This document shows, one piece after another, positions 34,527 through 46,976 of a DNA stretch of 64,000 nucleotides. Every line of letters begins with the position of its first letter. Within the stretch, counting starts at the first letter, position 1. The DNA is taken from the NCBI GenBank assembly GCA_020064725.1, contig JAGTWJ010000003.1, forward strand, positions 434,001 through 498,000. Direction: 5' to 3'. The notes beneath the pieces are model-generated. The model searched no databases. It was not told the origin of the DNA and worked only from the letters and a program-made list of their open reading frames with translations. Source of the DNA: Drechslerella dactyloides (Eukaryota > Ascomycota > Orbiliomycetes > Orbiliales > Orbiliaceae). A program made the position numbers and the translations under genes.

Positions 34527-35887
34527 CTAGTAATTAACTAGCCGCTGCGCGCTGGGCATCCGCATCTGGTCCATCTGCTTGAGTAGCAGGCAGTCCTCGC
34601 ATTTGACTAGCTTTTCGAGGGTCATGATCCTCATCTTGAGGAAGTCAATCTCCTCCTTCATCATCTTCTTCTCTTTCTGTGTCCGGTTGACAAAGTTGAG
34701 CGCGTCGGTCAGCACGTCGGCCTTGCGTGTTTTGGGCGGGCCGGCTGATGGACTCTTGGATTTTGTGCCGCGCATCTCGCTTGCCAGGGACACCGAGTCG
34801 TCTTCGGAAGCCTTGACGAGTTCCTCGTGCAGATGCGTGATCTTGGTGTTGAGGTTGGCGCGATACCGTTTCTCAACGGTCGAGTGAGCTGCCTTTTTGA
34901 CCTGCTGGGCCTCTTGTTTGGACAGCTTGCGTGTCGAAGTGATGTGCTTGGGGTGCTGGCCGGCGGCCGAGCTGACGGAAGCGCCGGTGGCGCTGGATTG
35001 TGATAGGCCTTTGACCTTCATAGGCAACGATGATGTTGAGGAGGAGGAGCCGCCACCGTCGGGCGAGTTGTGGGATATTGCGATGCTGCCGCGGGCCTTG
35101 GACATGGATTCAGAAGGCAGAGTCCACGACAGGCCAGGTGGAAGCTCTTCGATTTCGTAGTCTAAAGACGGTGATCGTTTTATAGCCGCTCCGCTGGCGA
35201 CGCTGCCCATAGACGAAGACTGTCTGCTGGCGGCGACGCCGCAGGGAGGTTGCAGACCGGCTTGTTCCAATGCCGGTACGCAAGGCGGTGAGGCGCCAGT
35301 CAAGAAGGAGGAAAAGTCAAAGCCAGCCATCTCGCTGGGAGTTGTGACTGTGGCTGATAAGCCGGGTACTTCGGATTGATGGGTGCTGCAGGGGAAGAGC
35401 GCAAGGTCATCGCCGAAGGGTGTATATGATGGTTGTTCGAGGAAGCATTGGCCAAAGTCGACGTCGGGGTAGTCGTCTTTGCCGTTGTTTACGCCAATCG
35501 ATATTCCGGTCGTGGTGTTTGAGTCTGAATGGGAAATCGAGGGGAATCAAGTGTTAGTAGGCAGAGCCCGTTAGGTATAGTAAGTGGTGCGTGTATATGC
35601 AGGTGCGCTTGCGTAAATGCAAGGTAAGGCGAGTGATGTTGGGATGGACCTGTATCCAGGCAGAGTATCTCTATGTGCGTACGTATGAACGTATGTGTGT
35701 GTATGGAGGTGGATGTGTGGAAAGCGTGTGGTATGTGTGTGCAAACACGAGAGGGTGAGGAGATATATGTGGGAAGCGTCGAGGAGAGCATATATAGTAT
35801 AGTATAAAGGGGGGTGGAAGGGGACATACCGGATTGCATGTTGTACTGTGGAGACAAGTATTCGTAGCCTGTTCGTCCGCTTGCCAT
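34527..35887 (-). CDS. bHLH transcription factor, SREBP-like basic region
   Basis: Nuclear DNA-binding regulator. Two exons, 35830-35887 and 34527-35524, phase 1, total 351 aa; the intron starts GTATGTCC and ends CCCATTCAG. Residues 1-230 are Ser/Pro-rich and disordered, with a possible acidic activation segment (DDYPDVDFGQCF). The bHLH spans about 231-309: basic region HSTVEKRYRANLN, a long loop with a Ser-rich insert, then helix 2 KTRKADVLTDALNFV running into a Lys-rich coiled coil. The Tyr at about 240 in the EKRYR motif, where most bHLH proteins have Arg, is the mark of the SREBP type. There are no membrane segments, so it is not a membrane-tethered SREBP. Fungal soluble SREBP-type bHLH proteins act in hypoxia, morphology or metabolism; which one applies here is not known. 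Its upstream gap is unusually long. Confidence 0.85.
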
Positions 35888-38388
35888 TGTCACCCAAATA
35901 TGCTTGGTGGTCGGTCGCGAGTGCGTGGACAGTAGCTTAAGTCAGCTATCGGGGGTGCGAGGATGGTGACTAGGAAAATAAAATAAAAAAATACAAAAAA
36001 AGGCGAAAAAAGGCGAAAAAAGCGAGACTTGTGAAAATTTGGAAAAGCAGCTGTTCTGCGGCCGCGGGCGAAGCAAGGCCAGAGTATGACGAAAGGAGAA
36101 CTCTGGGAGAAAAATTGAGACGAGGAGGTGGCGTGTAGCGACGGTCCTTGCAGGCTGGCTGCACTGGCTGACTGGCTGGGGGGGGTGTGGCCCGTGGAGG
36201 TGAAGTCGAGGATTATGTAGATATCAGGCGATAATCTGTCGATGTTCTCGGATAATGGCTTCTGGTAGGACGGCGTCCCGAGCAGTGCTACCTAATTCTC
36301 TCGAGGCCCTCGGCAGATCCCAGAAACAGGCTTCGGAACGGCTCCCAAATCTCGCGGAGGCAGGATCGATCGGAGGTATTTTTGGCAGTCGAGCAGTCGG
36401 CGGAAGGGAATGGGATGGGAGAGCTGGAGAAACAGAGAGATGACCAAGAGAGCAAGAGGTGATGGAGGCTGTCTGGGCCAACTAGCCAGCTGAGGGGAGG
36501 GACGAGGCAAGTATAAGAGACGGCGCTGCCCTTTTCTTTTCCCGCCTGGCGGTGTCCCTGGCTGGCACTGCCAATTGCAGGCAGTCGTCCCAAACCAGCC
36601 CGGTCGGAAAATTTCAAGACGCCCGTCAGTCCGGGCGCTGTCTTGTCTGTCCGGACGTTACAGGCTCGATCGAGTACTCCGAGTACTTTTTCTCTTTGCT
36701 CGTCCGCTTGCTGTATGCGAAGTTTGTAGGTACGTTTGTACGTGCCTGTGTATGTGTGCAGGCTCTCTCGAGGCCGAGATCTTGCTGGCGGATTCCTTCG
36801 AACCGTGTGTGTCTGTCCTCGAGGGGGAAACTCTGCTGGCCACAAAGCCAAAAGTCAACCAGCCAACCAGCTTCGTTCGCCTGTCTCGCTTTTCTTCTTC
36901 CTCTCCGGTTTCTCGCTTTTAGCGTTTTTCCTTCTTCTTTAGCGTGAGCGACAGAGTTCCTCGAGCAGCCGGCCAAGACAGCTGAAGAAGTCTCGAACCA
37001 CGTGCGGGCTCACACACAAACGGAGGCGGGGCGCTAACTCGGGCAGGGCCCCAGGACTGGACTGCAGACAAGCGAGCGCAGGCCAAGACCCAGGTCGTCG
37101 TAGATAGTCCCAGTATAGACTCGCGGGTTCGGTCGCTTTGGGCAGCAGGCGGCGAACGCCGTCACGTCAATGCCAGCAAGGCTTGCGTGGGCGAGCCAGC
37201 GTCGATTGGAGGAGTAGGAGCTGGTCCGATAGAGTCGCGAGACAGTCGTGTGTGCCGTCACTTGACGTGAAGAGTTTTCTCGTTCCAGAAACACTTCGAA
37301 TCCTCGGCCGCATTCGCGTACTTTATGGACATAGGCGAGTTCTTATACTGGGTACATGTATAATCGACTGTGGAGGGCGAGATGTGGGATACAAAGATTC
37401 TGATCCAACCGGGTCGTTGCCGCTCTCCATTGCTTGTCTTCAGTTTTTACCCTTCATTCATCGACGGATATTCTGCATTTAGCATCGATGTGAACCGACG
37501 GAAGCCAGCAAAGCTAACAATCTCTTTTGTCATTCACGTGCGGATCACATCCGGCTGGACCCTTTCTGGTGGTTCGATTCATGCAGTGATTCCATAAGCA
37601 TACCGACTGGGTATCCACTGTTAGGCATGATGCTTCATTGTCGTCGTGTCGAAGAATATAATCGGCTCCAAAGCTCAAGTAAGTTTGGCATTCTCACCGC
37701 GCGCTGTCTACTTCCCCTTCGTCGTATCTTCTCAATTGTATTTTTGGGCCATCGAGCTCTCCTTTCCTCTCAGCCCGGGCCCCCGCTCTTGCTTCGCGCT
37801 CTCATCCGCCGACTGGACGGTCTAAACGGCTGCCACTAGCTTCGGCTTTGCGTTTCCGCGGCGTGGTTCAGGATGTCCATCTCTGGATCGTCAACACCAC
37901 GGCAGCCCCCTGCTCGTCTCACCGGTCGGTGTGCTGTTCTCGGTATCCGGGGAACCCTGGACGAATTCCCCGGGATGATCCATGGTTGTTTCCCGGAATG
38001 TGGCTGTTCCTGGTCGCCCGGAATCTAACATGTGGCGCAAATTCTCGCCCGAGAGCTCCCGTGACCCTGGAGACTTGCTGATCCGGCCGGGCGGGTAAAC
38101 TCGGATTGAAGGCACAGCTCCACGTTTCCTTGCACAACAGGGCGTCCGGTTCAGCACGTTCCGGACCAATAACGTTGCAAAGCCCGCTGGCTCTGCTGAC
38201 TGTGCATGCAGCCCACCTTTTTTTTCCCTCTTCTAGAACGTCAAGCCAACCTTCTGGGACAGCAGAACCAATGCACCCAGCTGCGGGTTGCAGTCTCGAC
38301 TGGTCCCTAAGCATCTGCCACGAGCCCTCCATCGAATGAAATCGACGCCCAGGTTTCCAGAACAAAAGAGGCCTTACGAATGCACTCA

Positions 38389-38476
38389 GAAAAGAAAGAC
38401 GATAGCGCAACTGGTGTCCTCATGTATATCTAGCCAGCATACATAGGACCCCGACCGCGCTATCGTCTTTCTTTTC
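38389..38476. repeat. Long hairpin with perfect 20-bp inverted arms
   Basis: Arms at 38389-38408 and 38457-38476 are perfect reverse complements (left arm starts GAAAAGAAAGACGATAG). The 48-nt interior also pairs in part: GTCCT with AGGAC, and ATGTAT with ATACAT. A 16-mer from the arm (AAAGAAAGACGATAGC) recurs at 49022-49037. No obvious target-site duplication. Confidence 0.8.
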
Positions 38477-39391
38477 CCAGGTGCCATAAGCGCAAAAATA
38501 GCCATGAGCTATTGGTTTACTGTTGGTAAAATTCTTTCGTCAGCGTATTGCTTACAAGCCCAACCTTCGATCGGAGAGACACAAACCGATTGTTCTTCAT
38601 GCTGCTTGAAGGTTTGGAATACTCCCGACAAGCCACCACAGCCACAGATAAGAGCTGCAGCTGTCGATAAGATTGATCCTGATTTAATGCTGATACTGGA
38701 TGCCTGGCGTGGCACGATCCACATTGCCGTCAGACATCACCCTGTCGTCCATGTGCCCGATCACGCTGAGGCTTGACCGTTAATATTGGTGTGGCTGACC
38801 ATCTGTGTGGCTTGAGGCTGAATTGGGCAAATCAACTTTTCTCACCCTCCTTCTCGAAAGTCGAATCGGCTGGCCGGCTGGTTGGGTTGGGCTGGCTGGG
38901 GTGCTGTCTCCACCGCCTTGCATGCAGCCCAAGTGCATGTGCCGACGTCAGTGAGTCAAGATTGGGACGGCGAGACTGCTTCGACTTCCAAGTTTGACGG
39001 CTGGTCGAAGCTTGAATTCAGGAATTCGAGAGACGATCCCCGGCTGCTATGGCCGTTTGATTGCATTGACGGTTGACAAATACCCTCGGTGGGCGGATAT
39101 GCATCATGCAGGCAATAAGCCCTACGGTGTCCAGTGAAGCGTTTCATGAAGTCAAGCTTTGGGGCCGCACTTTATTGTGAGTCACCTAGGCTGTCCGTTT
39201 CGAATTCTTGATGGTCTCCGCCATGTCCAAGTCCAAGGCTCGCGCAGGCCGATGCGATCATGGGAGCATTGGGGAACAATGGGCCATCGATGCTGCGTGA
39301 ATTCGACGTCGTGAGATGACAGTTCGGACGGAGCTTGCAGTGTCATCGCAGCTGGACGGCAGCTGATGCAGATGCACATCATCCTGGCTGC

Positions 39392-39420
39392 CGTCGTCGC
39401 CGTCGTCGTCGTCGTCGCCG
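39392..39420 (+). repeat. CGT/GTC trinucleotide tract
   Basis: Imperfect GTC repeat in the divergent region. Confidence 0.8.
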
Positions 39421-40209
39421 TGCATCTGATCGTACCGGTACCTGGCCCGTCTCAATTGGAGGCGGTGGAGATGCTGGTCGGACTGGCCGGCGGGGGTAGC
39501 GGTACGGGCTCGTGTCATCGTGGAGACTGTTTGTCGGGCTGGTTGGATCCTTCATTGAAGACGACTTCTTCTTCTCCCTTCCCCACATGGCATCTCTTAG
39601 ATCTCTCTCTTCCCTCTCCTTCTTTTTCTCCCCCTTCTCTTCCATCGTCTTCGACGTCGTCAGCTCCATCGGCTGCCTCGATTCCTACTCACTCTCGGTC
39701 CGCCATCGTCGTGATCTTATTATCCTTATCATCATCACCATTGCATCGCTCTCGCTGCGACGAGCACAGCCTCCCAGAACCTAATCTTGCCAACGGGCCC
39801 GTGATTCGACTGCCTGCGCCGCACTTTGATTGGCCGCAATCCTCCCTCGTCGTCACCGCCCCTTCTTCATCTCGCTCCCGCTCTCTCGCAGAGCCGTATC
39901 AGCTACCTGATTCGATTCCTACTTCGTACTCGCTCGCGGCCTGCCGTTTGATCGAGTTCTGCGGCGTTCGTGCGGGCGGGCCTGGTCTGCCTCTCCTCTG
40001 CCTCTCCCGCCGCGAGTTAGTCACAGGCGGCCGGCCATCGCCAGCTGCAGCTTAGCCTCATCGTCCCAGCAGGGAACACAGCTCTCCTCCATAAGCGCAC
40101 CCGGCATATAACATCCACCTTCCCTCCCTTCCCGCCGCTTACTCCCTTTTCTCTTCTCCTCTTCTTCCCCTTCCCTTCTTTCTCCTCTTCTCCAATCAGT
40201 CAATCAGCC

Positions 40210-41301
40210 ATGTCACAGCAGCCAGCCGCGACTCCTCCGATACTCGCAACCCCCCAGATCACACATCCCCAATCGCCGAGGCCGCCTCCCTCTCCCACTT
40301 CCTCCACCTGCTCCTCCTCCACTGCCACCGACGACATCTCCGACTCCGGCGAGGACGATCTCGCTCCATCCATCATGGAGCCCTCCGATCTCGACTTTTT
40401 AACCCACGGCGACCTTCGCTCGCCTGGCCGTGAACACGCACGTGAGCGCTCGCTGCGCAAGAAAGGCCCTCACCGTGGTAGCGGCCACCACACGTCAGCC
40501 GCCGCTGCCCACGTCGCACCGCCCGTGGATCCAGGCGTGCAGCCGCAATACCCCTCGGATGACGAAGAGGATAAGCGCAAGAGCATGACACCCGAGGAAC
40601 GCGCCCGCGCCCGCAAAAAGGCGAAAAAAACCGCCAAGGCCGAGAAAAAACGGGCTCTCAAGGCCCAAGAAACCGTCAAGATTCCACGTAAGCGCGAGGA
40701 CCGCCGCCGGGAAGACGAAGTAGCTGCCGTCGAAGCTTCCATGGCATCCCTACTACGGACAACGGAAGACCACGAGGACGGCGAGTCGCAGCAGCAAGGT
40801 GACGATGCTGCCGCAGCTACAAACACCACAAACACCACATCCACATCCACATTGAGCACACACGACAGACAGCAGCGCCGGCGCAGCTCCAACACACTGC
40901 CCAACAGACCGGCCAAACCGCGAAAATCCTCATCCGGCCAGGTCGGCAGCGGGAGCAACAGCATCAAGTCGCCAAAAATCGGTACCGACCCCGACGACGC
41001 ATCCGTCACGCCGGGTGTCGCCAAACGGGGCGGTGCCAAGCACGCCGCTGCCTTCACTCAGTATAATGTCGAGGAAGGCCTGCACGAGCGTGCGCACGAT
41101 ATCGACCGGCAAATGGCAGCCCTCGCCAAGATGGAGATAATGGGCGAGAAGTCGCGCGGCGGCAAGCTGGCACGCGGTCTGGAGGAGCTGGAGAAGCGCA
41201 AGATGGAGCGCAAGCAAAACGAGGCGCTCATGGGCGTTGTAGAGGCCGCGCAGGAGCGGTTCGAGGACGAGCAACTGGCCAGGCTCTACGGGCTGAAGTA
41301 A
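40210..41301 (+). CDS. Hypothetical charged coiled-coil protein
   Basis: A single exon of 363 aa, start at the first ATG after a CT-rich leader. The N-terminus is Pro/Ser/Thr-rich. Residues about 120-170 are a highly charged helix (SMTPEERARARKKAKKTAKAEKKRALKAQ in two parts), with a bipartite nuclear-type basic cluster (KIPRKREDRRRED). A Thr/Asn/Ser-rich linker follows. The last 85 residues are conserved-looking and helical, with NVEEGLHERAHDIDRQMAAL and the end ERFEDEQLARLYGLK. No domain recognised. Codon use and the clean single frame over 1.1 kb make it a real gene. A nuclear or nucleolar role is suggested only by composition. Confidence 0.75.
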   Translation: MSQQPAATPPILATPQITHPQSPRPPPSPTSSTCSSSTATDDISDSGEDDLAPSIMEPSDLDFLTHGDLRSPGREHARERSLRKKGPHRGSGHHTSAAAAHVAPPVDPGVQPQYPSDDEEDKRKSMTPEERARARKKAKKTAKAEKKRALKAQETVKIPRKREDRRREDEVAAVEASMASLLRTTEDHEDGESQQQGDDAAAATNTTNTTSTSTLSTHDRQQRRRSSNTLPNRPAKPRKSSSGQVGSGSNSIKSPKIGTDPDDASVTPGVAKRGGAKHAAAFTQYNVEEGLHERAHDIDRQMAALAKMEIMGEKSRGGKLARGLEELEKRKMERKQNEALMGVVEAAQERFEDEQLARLYGLK

Positions 41302-43389
41302 TCAATCAACATGCGAATTTCTGTTTTCTAACAGAAATACCACCACATCGACGAGGGGAGATCCATGGGCTCGAAGCGAGCATGTCTCAATTGGCTTTCC
41401 TGAACATGGATCGGGGAACATGTGAATTTCCGGGGAGGTATTGAAATATATACCTATGTGTGTAAGGTTGGTTTTTGGGATTCGTACGGTTGGCGCATGT
41501 GATTGATTACTTCGCGTAGAGCTGATGCCGAGCTCGTTTCCTTTACTCGATTTTGATTGTTTTATTCGCGGCTCTTCTGCGTTCGTTTCGCTTGATCTTA
41601 TCGATGCATGATGCCACGGGGTTGGTTGATTTCTCTGCACTGCGAGCGATCTGGCTGTTTTAAGAAAAAGTTCCGGCGTCTGTCTGTTTTCGTGGTCTCG
41701 TCTTTGAGGCACGCTATATATCGTATATCCCCCTTTCCATCATCCTCCCCTCCTACCCAACGCATAACTTTTATTCTATTTCTATTCTTCACCTTGGTTG
41801 TTGAAGTTTTTCTTTATGGTTCATGTTTTTGGCTGCCTTCGTTTCGTTTTTCAGCTTGACGATATCGATATCATGCCTGCACGCACCTGCTACTTCTTTC
41901 GTCCGTTTGGTACTATACTTCGACCGCTTCACATGCCGTCGCGATATATTATGGTTTGCGCAGCTTGTTTGTGTTATAAACCGCTAATTTATATATACCT
42001 GCCGTTCTCGCTGTTACGCCAATTGATCTGTATCTTTGGTACCGGCCGTCTGTATTACAATTTATTATATACTTATCATATCATTCCTCGCTGCCGTCTT
42101 TGCAGTCCCCGATCGATTGATCAGTTGGTCGCGCATGCTGTATTCGAAATATTTTTGAGCTTCAAGTTGCGCGTTAGAACGCACATGCTACAGTGTCCGT
42201 CTGATATTATCCCACGAGTCACGCTATTACGCGATTCTCATACGTCTTAGCTACGGCTACAGAGCTTTCGATGTCTCAAGCTTCTGCCCAGCCTGCGTCT
42301 CAGCTAGCTGCCATGCTGCAGCGCATCCGCTCTGATATGACACATATCTCCTCTCAGCATATACATACATAAAATACCCTGCATTCCTCCACTCCTGTTA
42401 GTATACTCTCTTATCGCCTATGCATCATATCGATAGACTGTCCGCATCGCATGCACATCTGCTCTCCGCTTTGAATTCCGTCTGGTTTGCCGCATCCTTA
42501 TTCGGATGACTCATTTACATCGATCCCTGCATGCACGCACTGCAATATTGTAATCGTTATACTTGTGTGTACATATAGACTGGGGCGACCCAGATCGATC
42601 GCTCGAGAGGTGATGTGATGGATGGGACGGACGGGCGAGAGCGAGGCGGACGGGCAATGTGAGGCGGACGGACGGACAGGATGGCTGTTGGAACGGTCCA
42701 TAGATAGAGTGGTAAGTGGAGACTGCGAGGGAGTGCAGGTGATCATGGTGATAGGATAGAGGGGTAGATATGCGCGGATGACTGTACTTTTTTGATCGAG
42801 AAATTGAATATCTGACTCTGCGAGTTGAGTACAGCGTGTGGATTGTAAACGTGACTTTATCTTGTGTGAAATGTGATGAAATTGCTGGCCTGGAGTATCT
42901 GCATGCGCCCTATCAAGCTACCATGGAATGAGTGTATATGTGTAGCTGAGATGCTGTAGTATTTTGACTTGTCTCGTACGTACCCGGCCTCCGTCGAAAG
43001 GGCGAATATACCCAAAGCACGGAACAATCCTTGAAGGAGAGCTTATTTACCGGAATGTAGGACCGTAGGGTATATCGGTGGCAAATTTAGCTCTAAATGT
43101 AAATATAGCAATTGCATGCTTGAATGGATGATTCTATAGATGAATATTGACATGTGGAAGCTAGGACGACTTTTGGTCCATCCCGTACATACATATGTAT
43201 ATTGAATATAAGGGAAATCCGCAGAAATGAACAAAAGAAAAATAGAGAGGATGAAAACACCAAGTTCTCATACTCAAAAAGCCGACCGACCCCACGCACG
43301 ATGCTGCGGCCTTTCATGATGCAAGACTTAGTCATGCACGCAAACCCCATGTTTCTCACCCGTCTACTCCACCGCGTGTGTATCCCGCA
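41302..43389. other. Intergenic DNA between convergent genes, no gene seen
   Basis: About 2.1 kb of AT- and T-rich DNA between the coiled-coil and ERJ5 genes. An ORF at 41798-42250 (+, 150 aa) is T-rich and hydrophobic without structure, probably chance. A TGCATGCA octamer is at 42528-42535. Confidence 0.5.
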
Positions 43390-44600
43390 TCACCGCTTGC
43401 TCTGCCCCTTCCCACGCTTCTTGAGACCCTTTCGCTCCATCACCTCATCCACGGACGCGCCCTCGCCATCACCGATTACAATATCCGGCATACCATCCTT
43501 CGCCTTCCCGGCCTTTCCTCCGGAGACCTTGTCCATCACGAACTCATACACCCACATCGGCGCGCGCACCATCGCCGTGTTGCGCCATTGCGCCTTCGGA
43601 ATCTCGTCTAGATCTAGGAGATACTCCCTCATCACGCCGTCCTCATCCTCCTCGACCAGCGAGACGTCTCCTAGCGACGTCACCATGAACACCTTGCCGT
43701 TCTCGCTCGTGACCTTGCGCTTCGCGACATGCTGCGGCTTGTCGGTGGGTACCGGGGGCGTATTGGTTCCCGAGCCGGCGGCCTTTGCTGCGCGTCGCTG
43801 CTTCCGATTTCCCGGCGGCGGGGTGGGGCCTCTACTGCCGCCGCTGGTGTCGGCGAGCGCGTCGATGTTCAGGTTTGCCAGGCCGTGGTTGTTGCCCCAT
43901 GCTGCGACGCGCGCGTCCGCGATGTAGCGTTCCATGAAGCGGCGCTGCTGGGTAGTGTTCACCCGCATGACGAGGTAGTGCATGCCACCTGCGATGACGA
44001 TCCACAAGCCGATGAGGACGGAGAACAAGCCGGGGCGGACGCGAGAGTAGTAGTATCCAGTACCACGCCAGCGGGGGAAGCCATTGCGGAGGAAGTGGTC
44101 GTAGCGCTCGCGTTCGGGGCCGCGGAGGATGTTGGCGACGAGGCCGAGGCGGGCGAAACGCTCATCGGCAGCTTTGCGGGTTTGCGGGAGGTAGGTTGAT
44201 TTTGGCGGGTAGAAGGTGGGCGTCTTGCCGGACTTCTTGAGGCGGGAAGGCGGGATGAATTTGTCCGGGTGGATCTGGCGGGAGGTCTTGCGGTATGCCT
44301 TGTTGATCTCGTCTTGGGTCGCGTAGACGGAGGGGGCGTTCAAGAAGTCTGGAGGAACGTTAGCATTGGGATTGCGGTGGCGAGGCAGGGAGTTTGGAAG
44401 CCACGCACCGTAAAAGTTGATCTTGCCCTCGGTGGCTTCAACCTCGTCTTTGAGACGGAAGATCTCGTGGTCTGGATATCGTCAGCATGTCTGCGTATTC
44501 TGTAGCTGTCATCGCGAAGCTGGAGCACACCTTCTTTGCTCCATGCTGCCGTTAGAGCTGCAGCTGGCAGCAGCAGCAGCAGCGTGTGCGCGAACCTCAT
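43390..44600 (-). CDS. ERJ5: ER-membrane DnaJ-domain protein, Erj5 family
   Basis: A J-domain co-chaperone of the endoplasmic reticulum that stimulates Hsp70 (Kar2/BiP). Three exons: 44531-44600, 44409-44471 and 43390-44348, total 363 aa, all joins in phase 1 (introns GTGTGC...CCAG and GTGCGT...CTCCAG with a GCTAAC branch). Signal peptide at 1-19 (RFAHTLLLLLPAAALTAA). The J domain covers about 40-125; the HPD triad is at 71-73 (RQIHPDKF), with 'YRKTSR' before and 'RKAADERFARLGLVANIL' after. One transmembrane helix at about 150-172 (LFSVLIGLWIVIAGGMHYLV), then a cytosolic basic tail. This order (signal, J domain, one TM, tail) matches Erj5. A neighbouring group of minus-strand secretory-pathway genes follows. 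Confidence 0.88.
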
Positions 44601-46976
44601 CGTTGGACACGCCGATTGGTCGAGGGCAGGTTCGCCGGGTGATGGTACAGCAATGAACGGACTGGAGGGATCGGAGTTGGAACGGTCTCGAGATGCAGTT
44701 GTGAAGACCGGAAAGGAGGCAAGGACGGAGACGTGGTTGCAATTGAGGTCGAAGTTGTGGAAAGGTGGTTAGTTGCGCTACGTCCAGCCCGATTGGGAAG
44801 CCGCCAACTTGCAACACCAGACGACAGCTCACCGGATCCTGGCGAGATGCACCCGCCAAGGACACACGCGATCGATTGTATCCCACCGCGGCTGTTTGAG
44901 CGATTGATACATGCTGCCATGTGCTATGCTTGTGAAGCTTGCCGAAAGCTATGGCCTTAGTAGTTCTCTACGGGTTATCGTCTGTGCAGACCTCTGGCAT
45001 AGCTCTTTATCCAATCCAGATCCTACGCGCTGGCCAATCCGAAGCTTCATATGGCTCGTACTGGTATTGCCTTAGTCTGAGCTCCATGCGGATGCCTACC
45101 CATTCATTGCCGTATCATGTAGCTATTGATCTTTCTGCATACGAAATACACCGATACGCTTGGATAGATTCAATATTCCCTTTCCTTCTACTAGTCGATA
45201 GCAGAAATATTAATGTGCTACGCAATACAATAAACGTCCGTTGAATATTCCACCTACGCGGAGCCAAGGCTCTTGTACGTGCGTTTTCTTGGAGTAAAAT
45301 TCACAGTGTTGGTATACCATATCATATGATAACTTGATGTAATTAACTCGAGTTAACCTCGAATTCGTTTCACGATATTAATTGCTCCCATCAAACGACA
45401 GCAGGTGGCGTCCGTCCTCATTCGAATACTCAGATCCTTCAGGAGTGCCACCCAATTCGTCTGTTGGCAATGCAATCCGGATACGTATTTATCCGAATGT
45501 TCGTCGAAATTATATAGGTGGGCGATTTATTTTTTCCGAAGTAGATAAGTATGGTGTAATCCACGAGGGACGAGAAAGCTGGAACGTATCAGCGAGTCTT
45601 CTACCAGTTGAGGGCAAAGTTTGATCACGAGTGTACATACAAACGCCGCGCCTATGATAAGTGGGGACTGCATAGAATTTCATCTTCCTAAATGCATGGA
45701 CGGGATACATCCGGAGGTAGACTTACCTGCCATGCAGGCTCCACCATGCACCGCAGCCATGTACAAGTTTGCGGCGTACTAACCTCAATATAACTTGAAT
45801 AACGTAGCTTAATATGCTAACCAGAGTACCAGATTACGAACCATGCAGTGGCAGAGACGACAGAACACCGCCAGGCCCTGTTACCTCCAAATTTACGACT
45901 GAGAATAAGATAGCTGTGGCTGTTCTGGCGTCAAAGGATTGATATAGACCGCTATGAATGTCGTAACCTGGCACGTGCCTGGATACCGGCTGGAGTCAGG
46001 CGATGTATGCATCTACTGGTGTAGTGCATATGTTAAGATCTTATGTGGCTAGATTGCCTCATGATACGAGCTTGTTGGATAAAAAGATTGCTATCGAATG
46101 TTGCAGGTGTGGCTGTTCCGTGTATTCATATATAAAGCGCTGCGGCAACAGGTATGCAAAAGGACCCCCGCCACCATGCATAGGTTTTAAGAACCGATTG
46201 TTTCTTGTCTCGTATACCACCATTTGCAATTGTTCCACAGAATGGCCAATACCCACTCTCGGAACAATCGCTTCTGGCCCGCGAGACAAGGGTACTCTGT
46301 ATAAATGCGGTTCATTGATAATACACCCCGCCATTTAGGTATATAGGACCTGAAAGTTAGGGGAACATTTTGGCCAAACGAGGTCTGACGCGCGAGTACG
46401 CCTCGCAACATCTTCCACAGACGTTTTCTATATGGAGCGTACAATTGCAACTTGTCCATGACTCGAGTTGGGAAGATGAAACTTCCAAGGATGGCCGACA
46501 CGGTTGGCGGCATTCACACGCTTCCGCCGAGTTGGCTGCTACTCGTGCAGTCAAATCGATACTCTCTCTACCGTCACTTTTGCCAAGCATAATTTAGACC
46601 TCGAGCTTCATTTGGCCGGTGTACTGCGTATCCATTCCATGCGCAAAGATGGATGCATTAAAATTCATGTGTTCCATACTCTCCGTCGTGTCTACCACAC
46701 CCCCAATCCCAAAGGCAAGCAAAAAGAAAAATTCGTCCCAAGCAAGGTCTAATTATCAAGGTATTATATCCCAAAGCGTTAAGACATACAATCGAATGGA
46801 AAAGAACTGAACCACAGCCAATCCCTCGATCTCGAGACTATCCCTCGATCCTCTCCATGCATCTCATATCCCAATATCAGCAACCCCACGATCCCACCAC
46901 CACCCCCGCCTTCGCATCTCGCCCGAAAAGTGTTCAATCATGCCTATCGTGTCAAAAGCGTCGAAGAGATGGTCGC
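44601..46976. other. Intergenic region, no gene seen
   Basis: About 2.4 kb. The first 350 bp are the ERJ5 promoter. The remainder is AT-rich with short ORFs only and no repeats I can identify. Confidence 0.5.

Larger units (their letters stand above)
35888..40209. promoter_or_regulatory. 4.3 kb divergent region upstream of bHLH and coiled-coil genes
   Basis: Contains many overlapping short ORFs but none I accept. It includes a long hairpin at 38389-38476, two TGCATGCA octamers (38203-38210 and 38919-38926), a GTC-type microsatellite at 39392-39420, and a CT-rich stretch at 40100-40200 just upstream of the 40210 ATG. Such long upstream regions are common for fungal regulatory genes. Confidence 0.45.

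Noticed and set aside
37571..37590. tRNA B-box-like sequence GGTTCGATTCATG
   Set aside because: No matching A box or cloverleaf upstream; I found no tRNA in the window.
39366..40055. Open frame of 229 aa with a hydrophobic Val/Ala start
   Set aside because: The apparent signal-like start comes from a GTC microsatellite, and the rest is CT-rich leader sequence.
41798..42250. Hydrophobic open frame of 150 aa
   Set aside because: T-rich 3' flank DNA gives hydrophobic residues by composition; no ordered motif.
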